Shown here one piece after another: positions 8,243 through 16,083 of a stretch of 29,839 nucleotides of DNA. Location of the stretch: NCBI GenBank assembly GCA_910578095.1, contig CAJTOZ010000030.1, forward strand, positions 1 to 29,839, written 5' to 3'. The translations under genes were made by a program, and so were the position numbers. Each line of letters begins with the position of its first letter. Position 1 is the stretch's first letter. This DNA is from an uncultured Muribaculaceae bacterium (lineage in GTDB: Bacteria > Bacteroidota > Bacteroidia > Bacteroidales > Muribaculaceae). The notes beneath the pieces were generated by a model that worked only from the letters and a program-made list of their open reading frames with translations, made no database searches and had not been told where the DNA came from.

Positions 8243-9706
8243 TTATTTCTTGATGTCGGCCACCTTTTCGATAGTGCGGGTGAGCTGTCCCCAGAAGCGT
8301 TCCACTGCGGGGATGTGCATGCGCTCCGAGGGGGAATGCACGCCCTGCAGCGTGGGACCGAACGACACCATGTCGAGATGCGGATACTTCTCCAGGAAGA
8401 GGCCGCACTCAAGGCCGGCGTGGATGGCCTTGATGGCGGGGCGCACACCGTATAGTTCCTCGTAGGCGTCGGAAGCGATATGCATGATGGCCGAATCCAT
8501 GTTGGGAGCCCAGCCGGGATAACCGTCGCCGTGGGTCACATCGGCTCCCGCGAGCTTGAAGAGAGCCTCCACGCGGCGTGCTATGTCCCACTTGCGGGAT
8601 TCAACGCTCGAGCGCTGCGATGTGGTCACGAGGATGGTGCTTCCGGGCTGCATTTTCACGGAGGCGAGGTTGGTCGACGTCTCCACGAGGCCTTCAAGGT
8701 CGCGGCTCATGCTGATGACACCGTGGGGAGCTGCATAAAGAGCTTCCACGAGGCGTGTGGTGGTCTGCGAATCCACGCAGAAGTCGGGGCGGTCGATGCT
8801 GGTGAGCTCCAGTTCGAGAGTGGGCTCTATGCCGGAGAATTCATTTTCCACCTCTGCCACGAACTCATTGAACGCCACGCGCACGCTTTCCTTGCTGGCT
8901 GCCTGTACGCCCACCACAGCATGTGCGGCGCGGGGTATGGCATTGCGCAGGTTGCCGCCGTCTATCTCGGCGAGGGCTATCTCGTGCTTGTCGGCGATGA
9001 GGGAGTAGAGGAAGCGTGCGAGCAGACGGTTGGCGTTGGCGCGTCCGAGGTGGATGTCGCCTCCGCTGTGGCCGCCCAGGCCCTTGCTTATTTCCACCTT
9101 GAAGTAGTGGAAGTCGGTGGGAGCCATCATACGCTCGTAGTGGAATGTGCACGTGGTGTCCACGCCGCCGGCGCAGCCCACGAATATCTCGGCATCGTCC
9201 TCGCTGTCGAGATTGAGGAGGATAGAGCCCGATATCATGCCTTCGCCGAGGTTGTTTGCGCCGGTGAGGCCGGTCTCCTCATCCACGGTGAAGAGAGCCT
9301 CGAGAGGTCCGTGCACAAGATCCTTGTCGGTGAGAGCAGCCAGCGCGGCAGCCATGCCTATGCCGTTGTCGGCGCCGAGGGTGGTGCCGTCGGCGTGGAG
9401 CCATTCGCCGTCCACGATGGTGGTGATGGGCGAGTTGTCGAAGTCGAAGTTCTTGTCGTTGCTCTCGCACACCATGTCCATGTGGGCCTGCATTATGATG
9501 CCGGGGGCATTCTCATGGCCGGGAGTGGCGGGCACGCTCATCACCACATTGCCTACAGCGTCGGTTTTGACTGCGAGGCCATGCTTGGCGGCGAAGTCGA
9601 GCAGATATTGACGTATCTTTCCTTCTTTTTTCGAGGGACGGGGCACGCGCGTGATTTCATCGAAGATGCCGAACACGGCTGCGGGCTGAAGATCTTTGAT
9701 TGTCAT
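8243..9706 (-). CDS. pepD: Aminoacyl-histidine dipeptidase (cytosol nonspecific dipeptidase)
   Basis: A 487-residue M20-family metallopeptidase, full length for PepD. Visible metal and catalytic signatures are MQAHMDMVCES (about residue 74), GTTLGADNGIG (about 110), FTVDEETGLTG (about 140, the Glu-Glu pair) and LLNLDSED. The C-terminal half carries HAGLECGLF and SFGPTLQGVHSPSER, the late metal ligand region. It hydrolyses Xaa-His and other dipeptides in the cytoplasm. The ATG at 9706 gives the standard start MTIKDLQPAAVFGIFDEI. It is first in a probable two-gene unit with the muramidase-like lipoprotein. Confidence 0.95.
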   Translation of the reverse strand: MTIKDLQPAAVFGIFDEITRVPRPSKKEGKIRQYLLDFAAKHGLAVKTDAVGNVVMSVPATPGHENAPGIIMQAHMDMVCESNDKNFDFDNSPITTIVDGEWLHADGTTLGADNGIGMAAALAALTDKDLVHGPLEALFTVDEETGLTGANNLGEGMISGSILLNLDSEDDAEIFVGCAGGVDTTCTFHYERMMAPTDFHYFKVEISKGLGGHSGGDIHLGRANANRLLARFLYSLIADKHEIALAEIDGGNLRNAIPRAAHAVVGVQAASKESVRVAFNEFVAEVENEFSGIEPTLELELTSIDRPDFCVDSQTTTRLVEALYAAPHGVISMSRDLEGLVETSTNLASVKMQPGSTILVTTSQRSSVESRKWDIARRVEALFKLAGADVTHGDGYPGWAPNMDSAIMHIASDAYEELYGVRPAIKAIHAGLECGLFLEKYPHLDMVSFGPTLQGVHSPSERMHIPAVERFWGQLTRTIEKVADIKK

Positions 9707-9812
9707 ATAATGAATACGGTTTTTGTGAAGTATATTTGATAAAAACGATTAACAGCTCGGGGGCTGTTTCGCAAAGAATGTTAAAAATGCCTTTTTTCGG
9801 CGCTCTAAGTTA

Positions 9813-9820
9813 CAAAAATA
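9813..9820 (-). promoter_or_regulatory. Possible -7 box for pepD
   Basis: The minus strand reads TATTTTTG, fitting TAnnTTTG, about 107 bases before the pepD ATG. No matching -33 box is obvious. It is a weak call based on one box. Confidence 0.3.
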
Positions 9821-9855
9821 ATTTTAGATATGACGATTATTTCACATTCCTTTCC

Positions 9856-9863
9856 TATATTTG
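9856..9863 (+). promoter_or_regulatory. -7 box for the small peptide/ompH unit
   Basis: TATATTTG is an exact TAnnTTTG match, 24 bases before the ATG at 9888. A start site near 9870 would leave a leader of about 18 bases. The expected TTG -33 box is not clear. Confidence 0.5.
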
Positions 9864-9887
9864 CATGTCAAAAGCGCGAAAAAGCCC

Positions 9888-10070
9888 ATGAAAGTGTTTC
9901 TGTTGAGTATTATTCTTTTGGCAGTATGCGTGCTCCTTCTCGGCGTAAAGGTCCTTTTCGTCCGGGGTGCGAGTTTTCCGTCGGGCCATGCTCACTCTTC
10001 TCCTGAGCTTCGCCGCCGTGGCATCACATGTGCCTCCGGCCATGATCATGATAATAAACAAACTAAATAA
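9888..10070 (+). CDS. Small membrane-anchored protein, conserved in Bacteroidales
   Basis: A 60-residue peptide. Residues 1-25 form one hydrophobic segment; then comes FPSGHAHSSPELRRRGITC and a charged tail. The pattern FPxxHxxxxxxxRxxGIxC is one I associate with small uncharacterised Bacteroidales proteins, often near ompH-type genes; that is from memory, not a search. Its function is unknown. The ATG at 9888 was chosen over the TTG at 9861, which lies in the promoter. It precedes the OmpH-like gene by 21 bases and is probably co-transcribed. Confidence 0.62.
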   Translation: MKVFLLSIILLAVCVLLLGVKVLFVRGASFPSGHAHSSPELRRRGITCASGHDHDNKQTK

Positions 10071-10091
10071 AACCATTCAAACCACAGCTAA

Positions 10092-10694
10092 ATGAAAAAA
10101 TTAGCTATCGCAGTACGCATCTTCGCTGTAGCTCTCGCTATCGGAGCAACAGCATGTTCGCAGACCGACAAAAACACAGAAGCGGGCGCTCCCGCGGCTC
10201 CCGCAGCAGAAGCTGGCGCAGCCGCCGCAGGAGGCATACGCTACCTCAATCTCGACACTGTCTTCGCCAACTATACCCTCGCCCAGGAGATAAGCAAGGA
10301 GGGACAGAAGCTCATGCTCGACTATCAGAACCTCGAGCGCCAGAAACAGAACGAAATACAGCGTCTGGGCAGCAGCATCGAGCAGAAGCGCAACAGCAAC
10401 GGCTATCTCAGCCAGGAATCCTTTGAAGCCGATGTCAACAACTTCAACAAGAAGCAGAACGAAGCTGCAAATGTGCTCGGCGCACGTCAGAACAGCATCA
10501 GCACCAAAATGGCAGAGCGTCAGAAAGTGCTGCAGGACAGCCTCGACAATTTCCTGCGCGACTACAACGCCACACGCCACTACGATGCCATACTCCTGCG
10601 TGAGAGCGGTGTATACTTCAATCCCGCACTCGACATCACCCAGGAAGTGATAGCCGGCCTCAACGCCCGCTACGTAGCTCCCGCTGCCGAATAA
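10092..10694 (+). CDS. OmpH/Skp-family periplasmic lipoprotein
   Basis: A 200-residue protein. A signal peptide ends near IGATAC, a possible lipobox, followed by an Ala/Pro/Gly-rich linker (residues 25-48). Then IRYLNLDTVFANYTLAQEI matches the opening strand of Skp/OmpH proteins, and a long Gln/Lys/Glu-rich coiled coil (about 70-160) follows, as in the Skp tentacles. It closes with YDAILLRESGVYFNPALDIT, again typical. Family members are periplasmic chaperones that hold unfolded outer-membrane proteins. Lipid attachment and the Ala-rich linker are slightly unusual for Skp but common in Bacteroidales paralogs. Confidence 0.85.
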   Translation: MKKLAIAVRIFAVALAIGATACSQTDKNTEAGAPAAPAAEAGAAAAGGIRYLNLDTVFANYTLAQEISKEGQKLMLDYQNLERQKQNEIQRLGSSIEQKRNSNGYLSQESFEADVNNFNKKQNEAANVLGARQNSISTKMAERQKVLQDSLDNFLRDYNATRHYDAILLRESGVYFNPALDITQEVIAGLNARYVAPAAE

Positions 10695-10712
10695 TTTCCC
10701 CGCACAATACCC

Positions 10713-10760
10713 ATAAGCCACGGGCCCGCACTGACATGGTGCGGGCCCGTGGCTTATTTC
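10713..10760 (+). terminator. Terminator after the OmpH-like gene
   Basis: An 18-bp perfect stem pairs 10713-10730 with 10740-10757 around a 9-base loop, followed by only a short T-stretch (TTTC at 10757-10760). It also insulates the capsule locus, and any leftward transcript from the invertible promoter would meet this hairpin, although no U-tract exists in that direction. Confidence 0.8.
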
Positions 10761-10774
10761 ATCGCTGCCTTACT

Positions 10775-10793
10775 ATCTCTTGCTAAGAGATAA
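10775..10793 (+). repeat. Left inverted repeat of the invertible promoter
   Basis: ATCTCTTGCTAAGAGATAA; its exact reverse complement lies at 11031-11049. The site is itself nearly palindromic (8-bp arms TATCTCTT/AAGAGATA around GCT), as expected for a tyrosine-recombinase crossover site. The asymmetric centre (GCT here, AGC on the right) shows that the two copies are inverted, not direct. Confidence 0.8.
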
Positions 10794-10985
10794 TGATGAC
10801 ACGCGCAGTGCTATTGATAGCCTTATTTACAGCTCCTCCAATGATTATCTCCGTGCGTTTCAACCGAAAGAACGCACCATCTCAGATGGCACTATGCATG
10901 ATATAGTGGCGCAATAAAAACACTTGCCTTCCTACATACATCAATGCAACAGGCTGCCTCACAACATGAAAAAACATTGCCGATA

Positions 10986-11017
10986 TTGGCCATATTCAAA
11001 TTAAATCCGTATCTTTG
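10986..11017 (+). promoter_or_regulatory. Capsule operon promoter (ON orientation)
   Basis: TTG at 10986-10988 (-33 box), 21 bases, then TATCTTTG at 11010-11017 (-7 box), a full match to the Bacteroidetes sigma consensus. Transcription would start near 11024, seven bases before the right inverted repeat, so the transcript begins with that repeat. Confidence 0.72.
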
Positions 11018-11030
11018 CATTCAAATATAT

Positions 11031-11049
11031 TTATCTCTTAGCAAGAGAT
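11031..11049 (-). repeat. Right inverted repeat of the invertible promoter
   Basis: On the minus strand this is ATCTCTTGCTAAGAGATAA, identical over 19 bp to 10775-10793. Identity ends sharply at both sides of the 19-bp core. Confidence 0.8.
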
Positions 11050-11172
11050 GATGAAATTTATAGCCGAATTTCGGCTTAGTTTTCGGAAGTTCGCCTAAGC
11101 TAATTAATTATACTATTGAATTACAGTGTATTAGCGAAGGGAGGGCCAAGTAGAGTTTTTGCCGTTTCAGAA
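11050..11172 (+). promoter_or_regulatory. Untranslated leader of the capsule operon
   Basis: About 120 bases between the right repeat and the antiterminator start. It holds the palindrome AGCCGAATTTCGGCT and an overlapping stem GCTTAG/CTAAGC. UpxY-type proteins need the operon's 5' leader to act, so this is the likely recognition region. No U-tract terminator is visible. Confidence 0.45.
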
Positions 11173-12183
11173 ATGACTTCAGATTGCAGGCAATGGTATG
11201 TGCTCAACTACATACCCTCTTCAGGCACGCGCGCCGCGGCAGTAGAGCGTACGGTAGAAAAATTCAATGTCGCAAACAACAGCAACATTGAAGTGTTTGC
11301 ACCTACATTTGTAGAGATGAAACAATTGCCCGGCGGCACAGTCCGTTTGGTTGAGCGCCCTCTATTGTTTCATTACGTATTTGCTCTTGCCACTGCTGAT
11401 GAGGCTAAGGCACTATGCAATCTTGTCGCCGGCTTTTCCTTCGTTATCGACAGCAATGCCCGTGAGCATCGCTATGCCACGGTAAGCGGTGCCGGAATGG
11501 AGGCGTTCCGCATGATTGCCCGCGTTTATGGCAATACTCTGCCGTGTTTTCCTGTGGATGCCGCCGAGCTCGACGAAGGAGACCTTGTAGAAATCGTTTC
11601 CGGACCGTTTGCCGGGATTACGGGCACATTTCTGTCCAGAAAAGGAGCCTCAACGGGCAATATCCTGATACGTGTAGCAAACAGTATCGCCTCTGTCGTC
11701 TGTGATATCAAGACCGAATATGTGCGCATATTGCGTTTCGGTCGCCATAGTGGTCAGCTCTACGACCGTCTGGATGCATTCACTGTGCCATTGTTGACCG
11801 CCGCGCGCATGTTCTGGGCAAAAAAAACGCTCCCTCATAATCTGCTCACACGCATAAGTATTTTTTGCAGCCGGTTTGGAGTGGTGCGTGCCGACTCGCC
11901 TAAGATAGACGCGAAACTGCAACTGTTGCTCCTGGCATCATATCGTATTCTCGGGGATCAAGATGCCATCCGGAAGTCGGAAGAAACCTATGCCGGGATC
12001 TCCCGGGCCATAACCGCTCCGGCCATGAAGGCACTGGAGTGTCTGCTGCTTGGAGCTACGGGGCCGGTAAGGGACCGGAACGTGTTCCGGCAGGGACTTG
12101 ATCTGATGGCTGGCGGCAATGTGCGGGACAGTGTTGCCACGCGCCGAATAAGGGAAGAACTTCATCACTATCTTGACCAATAG
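11173..12183 (+). CDS. UpxY-like NusG-family antiterminator with long C-terminal extension
   Basis: 336 residues from the ATG at 11173. Residues 6-115 form a NusG N-terminal domain (QWYVLNYIPSSGTRAAAVER, then VFAPTFVEMK, RPLLFHYVFALA). A KOW segment, GDLVEIVSGPFAGITGTFL, starts near residue 136. Known UpxY proteins allow RNA polymerase to run through long capsule operons, and this position as first gene after an invertible promoter fits. They are about 170-200 residues; here about 150 extra, helix-rich residues follow the KOW domain, with no family I recognise. The frame is open back to a TTG at 11116, but WY near the N-terminus is where NusG paralogs normally begin. Confidence 0.85.
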   Translation: MTSDCRQWYVLNYIPSSGTRAAAVERTVEKFNVANNSNIEVFAPTFVEMKQLPGGTVRLVERPLLFHYVFALATADEAKALCNLVAGFSFVIDSNAREHRYATVSGAGMEAFRMIARVYGNTLPCFPVDAAELDEGDLVEIVSGPFAGITGTFLSRKGASTGNILIRVANSIASVVCDIKTEYVRILRFGRHSGQLYDRLDAFTVPLLTAARMFWAKKTLPHNLLTRISIFCSRFGVVRADSPKIDAKLQLLLLASYRILGDQDAIRKSEETYAGISRAITAPAMKALECLLLGATGPVRDRNVFRQGLDLMAGGNVRDSVATRRIREELHHYLDQ

Positions 12184-12190
12184 CGGAACC

Positions 12191-13000
12191 ATGATAGCTA
12201 CACCAATCCATCCGGCCATGAATCTCAATGGCGCTGATACAGATACTCTGGTGAGTGCTGGTCATTATCTGCTGGCAGCCTACGGTGCTTGTGGCGGCAT
12301 GCGCGCCGAGCGACACACATCGTCGCCGGCAGAAAACAGTATCCGTCGTGAACTGCGCGACTATGCCACCACGCTCGCCAAGGCGCTGCATGCGGCTGCG
12401 CCGTCGTCGCTGCTATCGCTCATACCGCTCTATGACGTAGTGTGCCGAGCAGCCCTGGGGACAGCTCCCGCACCCGACAAGCTCAACGACCTGCGCATCC
12501 GTGTCATTGACGCGCATCTGCACGGCGATGCTTCCGTGAGCCACGCAGCTCTCGCCTCCATGCTCCAGCCGCTGCTGCGCACTTCGCCTCTGCTTTTCGG
12601 TGCAGGAGTGCTGGAATATTACACTTCGCTTATTGATCGATGGTGCCGCATGTTGCGCTATTCCGATATCTTTGCCGGTGTGGCTTCCGCCGAAAATTAT
12701 CAACGTTTCAGCATATTGCTATCGGAAGACCTGTCATTGTACTATGCCGGAACCGAGGAGCAGACAAAACGCCGGTGGACAACAGCCAACATCTGCCATA
12801 ACCTGCAAGAGCTCGACACGGCAGCGCTACGGGCATACCGGCGCTTTGTATATGCCGCGCCATTCGATGCCGTGGCGTTTCCGACACGCGACATCATGGA
12901 CAGAACCATCGTTGCGGAACTGATGGCACGACCGGATATCAATGATTTCGAGCGTGCGGCGCTGCAACTTGTCCACTTTCCAGAAACCAACATATCATGA
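12191..13000 (+). CDS. Hypothetical protein in the upxZ position
   Basis: 269 residues from the ATG at 12191, seven bases after the antiterminator stop and overlapping the flippase by ATGA. I do not recognise it. It has no signal peptide or membrane segment and looks mainly helical, with repeated Ala/Leu-rich stretches such as RDYATTLAKALHAAAP and SHAALASMLQPLLRTSPLLF. In Bacteroides the second capsule gene is usually upxZ, an inhibitor of other loci's UpxY proteins of about 160 residues; I see no similarity that would justify that name. A regulatory partner of the unusually long antiterminator is possible but is inference from position alone. Confidence 0.7.
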   Translation: MIATPIHPAMNLNGADTDTLVSAGHYLLAAYGACGGMRAERHTSSPAENSIRRELRDYATTLAKALHAAAPSSLLSLIPLYDVVCRAALGTAPAPDKLNDLRIRVIDAHLHGDASVSHAALASMLQPLLRTSPLLFGAGVLEYYTSLIDRWCRMLRYSDIFAGVASAENYQRFSILLSEDLSLYYAGTEEQTKRRWTTANICHNLQELDTAALRAYRRFVYAAPFDAVAFPTRDIMDRTIVAELMARPDINDFERAALQLVHFPETNIS

Positions 13001-14307
13001 TTTCAAAGATCCGCAATAAAATACAAGGTCTTGACGATTCCAAACGACGTCTGCTGCGTGGCTCATCCTGGATGGTGGGTGGCACGGTCGTGTCAAAGGT
13101 GCTGGTGTTCTGCGCCACGATCCTTGTGGCACGGATACTTACGAAAGATATTTATGGAGAGCTCAGCATCATACGCTCCACCATACAGATGTTCATAGCG
13201 TTGTCGTCGTTCGGTATCGGAGCCACAGCCACAAAATACATAGCAGAGTACCGCCATACGGAGCCCGCGCGTGCCGTGCGCATATATTATATCTCCAACA
13301 TATTCATCCTTGCCATGGCCGTGGTGATGATGGGCGTGCTGTTTGTCTCGGCGGAGAGCATAGCGGCAAATCTGCTCAATGCTCCTTCTTTGGCTGCTGA
13401 GTTGCGCATTGCTGCGTGCATTTTGTTTTTCAGCCTTATGAACGGTGCTCAGACTGGATCGCTTGCCGGTTTTGAGGATTTTCCGGTGATAGCGCGTGCC
13501 AATATACTCAATGGTGTTCTCGAGGTGATACTTCTGCCCCTTGGCGCATGGCTATTTGGTCTTTCGGGTGCTATAATCGGATTCGGATCGTGTTTTCTCG
13601 GGGTTTTCGTGTTCAATGCCATAGCGCTGCACAGGCATCTGGCCTCGCTCGGTGTGGCCCGTGGGGCGGTGTTGCGGGGTCTCCGACCAGCCGACTTCAA
13701 GGTGGTTGTGAAATTCAGTCTTCCGATAGCCATGTCATCGTGGATAATAATGGTGACATACTGGTTTTCAAAGACCTTCATGATCAAGGCCGATGGCTTT
13801 GGTTCCATGGCCAGCTACGATGTGGCCGAGCAGTTCAAAACCCAGCTTCTGTTTCTGCCTGGAATTCTCTCGCAGGTGTTGCTTCCCATCATGTCCAACA
13901 AGATAGCCGGAGGCGAGCGCGATAAAGCCCGCGATGCGGCCCGCACCAATATAAAAATCAATGTAGCCATCACGTTCGGAGCCTATCTGCTGATTCTCGC
14001 CTTCGGCAAGTATCTGCTTATGCTTTACGGCAAGAGCTATACCAACCTGATGCCTCTATACATCCTGTGCTTCGCGGCTATAATAGACTCTGTGTGCAAT
14101 TCTTATGTTCCCGTCATCATATCGGCCAACCGTGTGTGGCGCATAATATCCTACAATCTTGTGTGGAGCGCCACACTCATCGGCGTGTATTTCTGTGCTT
14201 CCGCTTATATATATGCCGAGAATGCGCTTGCCACGGCCTATCTGGCAGCCACAGTGGCGCAGTGCGTGCTTATGACGGCTTTTCTGAGACGGAGGCGTCT
14301 TATCTGA
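12997..14307 (+). CDS. Wzx-type polysaccharide flippase
   Basis: 436 residues with about 12-14 membrane segments. The opening RRLLRGSSWMVGGTVVSKVLVF and ARILTKDIYGELSIIRSTIQ match the start of polysaccharide transporter (PST/MATE-like) proteins, and the paired central segment SLPIAMSSWIIMVTYWFSKTFM with FLPGILSQVLLPIMSN is typical of the second half. It would move lipid-linked repeat units across the inner membrane for the Wzy-like polymerase encoded at 19413. It overlaps the preceding stop by ATGA and is followed four bases later by the next gene. Known flippases of this kind are 400-500 residues. Confidence 0.9.
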   Translation: MISKIRNKIQGLDDSKRRLLRGSSWMVGGTVVSKVLVFCATILVARILTKDIYGELSIIRSTIQMFIALSSFGIGATATKYIAEYRHTEPARAVRIYYISNIFILAMAVVMMGVLFVSAESIAANLLNAPSLAAELRIAACILFFSLMNGAQTGSLAGFEDFPVIARANILNGVLEVILLPLGAWLFGLSGAIIGFGSCFLGVFVFNAIALHRHLASLGVARGAVLRGLRPADFKVVVKFSLPIAMSSWIIMVTYWFSKTFMIKADGFGSMASYDVAEQFKTQLLFLPGILSQVLLPIMSNKIAGGERDKARDAARTNIKINVAITFGAYLLILAFGKYLLMLYGKSYTNLMPLYILCFAAIIDSVCNSYVPVIISANRVWRIISYNLVWSATLIGVYFCASAYIYAENALATAYLAATVAQCVLMTAFLRRRRLI

Positions 14308-14311
14308 ATTT

Positions 14312-15061
14312 ATGAAACGCAGCATTCTCTACCGTCTTTGCATGATGCGGCATATTTTTGTGTCGTTGCGCTTCTGCCTCCATTATTTCGGCCTGCGCGG
14401 GGCTATGACTTTGCCCGTGGTGTTTTATGCTCCATGCCGTTTCAGGTCGTTGAAGGGTAGTGTGGAACTCCGCGGCACTATGAAGCGTGGCATGGTGGCA
14501 TTCGGGTTGCCGGGCAACGACATGTTTCCTCGTTTCACGCCCTGTATCTGGAACAATGAGGGGGGCACAGTGGTGCTCCATCCGGATGTCGGTCTCAATC
14601 CCGGAGCTTCGGTCACGGTGCGTTCCGGAGCGTTGCTGGAGATTGGGCGAGGGGTGTCGATAGGTCAGAACGCTACAATATTGTGTGCCGGGCATATTCA
14701 CATAGATTCGCATACACTGATCTCGTGGGATGTGACTATAATGGACACAGACAGTCATTACTTCTACCGGTTGCCTGAACGCGCGGTCACCGATTTTTCT
14801 GCGCCGGTGCGGTTGGAACGGCATTCTTTCGTTGCATCCGGTGCCTGCATTCTCAAAGGGGCCGTACTTCCGGCATGGTCGGCACTGGCAAGCCACGCAG
14901 TACTGACGCGAGGCTATACTGCCAGCCATACACTTTATGGTGGTGTCCCGGCGCGACCTATGAAAGAGGGTCTGTGCTACATCTCCGATACAAAAGATCG
15001 AGATAAAGAAATTCACGACATATATTCCGCATGGCAGCTACGGACACAAAATTTAAAATAA
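14312..15061 (+). CDS. Left-handed beta-helix (hexapeptide) acyltransferase
   Basis: 249 residues. The central part carries imperfect hexapeptide turns (VVLHPDVGLNPGASVTVRSG, LLEIGRGVSIGQNATILCAG, HIHIDSHTLISWDVTIMDTD) followed by a His-containing loop, DSHYFY, and later SFVASGACILKGAVLPAWSA and YGGVPARP. This is the build of WbbJ/WcaF-type O-acetyltransferases, cytoplasmic trimers using acetyl-CoA. The likely job is to acetylate a capsule sugar or its nucleotide precursor. The end overlaps the next gene by 31 bases. Confidence 0.85.
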   Translation: MKRSILYRLCMMRHIFVSLRFCLHYFGLRGAMTLPVVFYAPCRFRSLKGSVELRGTMKRGMVAFGLPGNDMFPRFTPCIWNNEGGTVVLHPDVGLNPGASVTVRSGALLEIGRGVSIGQNATILCAGHIHIDSHTLISWDVTIMDTDSHYFYRLPERAVTDFSAPVRLERHSFVASGACILKGAVLPAWSALASHAVLTRGYTASHTLYGGVPARPMKEGLCYISDTKDRDKEIHDIYSAWQLRTQNLK

Positions 15062-16083
15062 ACTACTACACACTCCGCGATTTCGAGACACTCAAGCCCG
15101 TATGGGATGAACTTGCTCGCGGGGAAGAGATGACATTTTTTCAGTCGCACGACTGGTACAGGATGCTGGTGTCGCGCTTTCCGGACGATAACTCCCGGTG
15201 GCTCACACGGTTTGTTGTGGTGAGCAGTGGGGATGGCCCGGTGATGCTCGCACCTCTGTGGGTAGTGCGACGCACGTTCAATATAGTAAACCGCAAGGGT
15301 GTATATTTTCTCGGGCGTCAGGGATGGACCGACTATCTTAACTTCATTTACCACACATTCGATGCCGGAGCGCTCGATTTTCTCATGAAATGCGTGTCGC
15401 GCGATTTTGGCATAAAATCATGGACACTCGAACTGATGAAGGAGGGCACGTCGGCGTTTGCCCATATTCAGAGCCGTTTCAGTTTTCAAGTGCACACCAT
15501 CACTAAATGTGTGGCCCTTTCTCTGCCCGATACTGTGGACGATTATCACAAGTCCCTCAGTAAGAGTTCGCGGCAGAACATACGCACAGCCATCAACCGC
15601 ATGACCAAAGACGGCATCGAGCCGGCCGTGGAATTTTCCTTGCGCGACAGTGTCGACACCGACACTTGCATAGCCATGCGTGCCGAGCGTGTGCAGCAGA
15701 AAAACAGCCGTATACATCTCGGATTCGCGACTGCATTGAGAAAGCGCATCACAGACGCCCTGCGCTTCCATCCGCCCGTCTATTTCCCTCTTGCCGACTG
15801 CCCCGCCACTCGGCTCCTTTCCATAAAGGATGGCGACACACTCATGGCATTCTTCAATTATGGGCTGAACCCCCACACCCGGCAGGCTGTGATGATGGCA
15901 GTAGGCACCTCCGATGCCCACCGTCGTTATTCGCCCGGCATTGTGGCCATGTACAAATTTATTTGCGATGCCATTGAGAACAATTCGCTCGACAGTATCG
16001 ATTTCACAAAAGGCGATGAGCCGTACAAATACGCCCTCGGCGGCAAAGACCATTTCATCCATTCCGTACGCATCTCACTATGA
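15031..16083 (+). CDS. CelD/BcsL-type GNAT-fold protein (FemAB-like)
   Basis: 350 residues. FQSHDWYRML near residue 40 and LGRQGWTDYLNF follow the N-terminal pattern of CelD/BcsL-type acetyltransferases, and SLSKSSRQNIRTAINRM (about 175-190) is the characteristic basic helix. The C-terminal part, with AFFNYGLNPHTRQAV, SPGIVAMYKFI and IDFTKGDEPYKYALG, resembles the end of this family. Members are found in exopolysaccharide loci and are thought to transfer acyl or aminoacyl groups; the substrate is unknown. The start ATG at 15031 lies inside the previous gene; no better start is available. Confidence 0.8.
   Translation: MAATDTKFKINYYTLRDFETLKPVWDELARGEEMTFFQSHDWYRMLVSRFPDDNSRWLTRFVVVSSGDGPVMLAPLWVVRRTFNIVNRKGVYFLGRQGWTDYLNFIYHTFDAGALDFLMKCVSRDFGIKSWTLELMKEGTSAFAHIQSRFSFQVHTITKCVALSLPDTVDDYHKSLSKSSRQNIRTAINRMTKDGIEPAVEFSLRDSVDTDTCIAMRAERVQQKNSRIHLGFATALRKRITDALRFHPPVYFPLADCPATRLLSIKDGDTLMAFFNYGLNPHTRQAVMMAVGTSDAHRRYSPGIVAMYKFICDAIENNSLDSIDFTKGDEPYKYALGGKDHFIHSVRISL

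Larger units (their letters stand above)
10775..11049. promoter_or_regulatory. Putative phase-variable invertible promoter segment
   Basis: A 275-bp segment bounded by perfect 19-bp inverted repeats, with 237 bp between them. It contains a Bacteroidetes promoter reading rightward and ending just before the right repeat, with the UpxY-like gene and polysaccharide operon downstream. In Bacteroides species, capsule operons beginning with upxY are commonly switched by such invertible promoters through a serine or tyrosine invertase acting elsewhere in the genome. This copy appears ON. No invertase gene is in the window. The interior also holds small palindromes (10877-10889, 10890-10908) and no gene that I can support. 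Confidence 0.78.

Noticed and set aside
9731..9738. TATATTTG as a forward promoter box
   Set aside because: It matches the consensus but is 150 bases from the next forward gene, and a better placed box lies at 9856-9863.
10774..11055. The two TATCTCTT...AAGAGAT palindromes as direct repeats, a CRISPR remnant or operators
   Set aside because: Aligned directly they differ at all three centre bases, whereas inverted they match over 19 bp without error. There are only two copies and no spacer pattern. Operator function cannot be excluded but does not explain the promoter placed between them.
12191..13000. Naming the second capsule gene upxZ
   Set aside because: Only its position fits; length and sequence do not show any UpxZ feature that I can point to.
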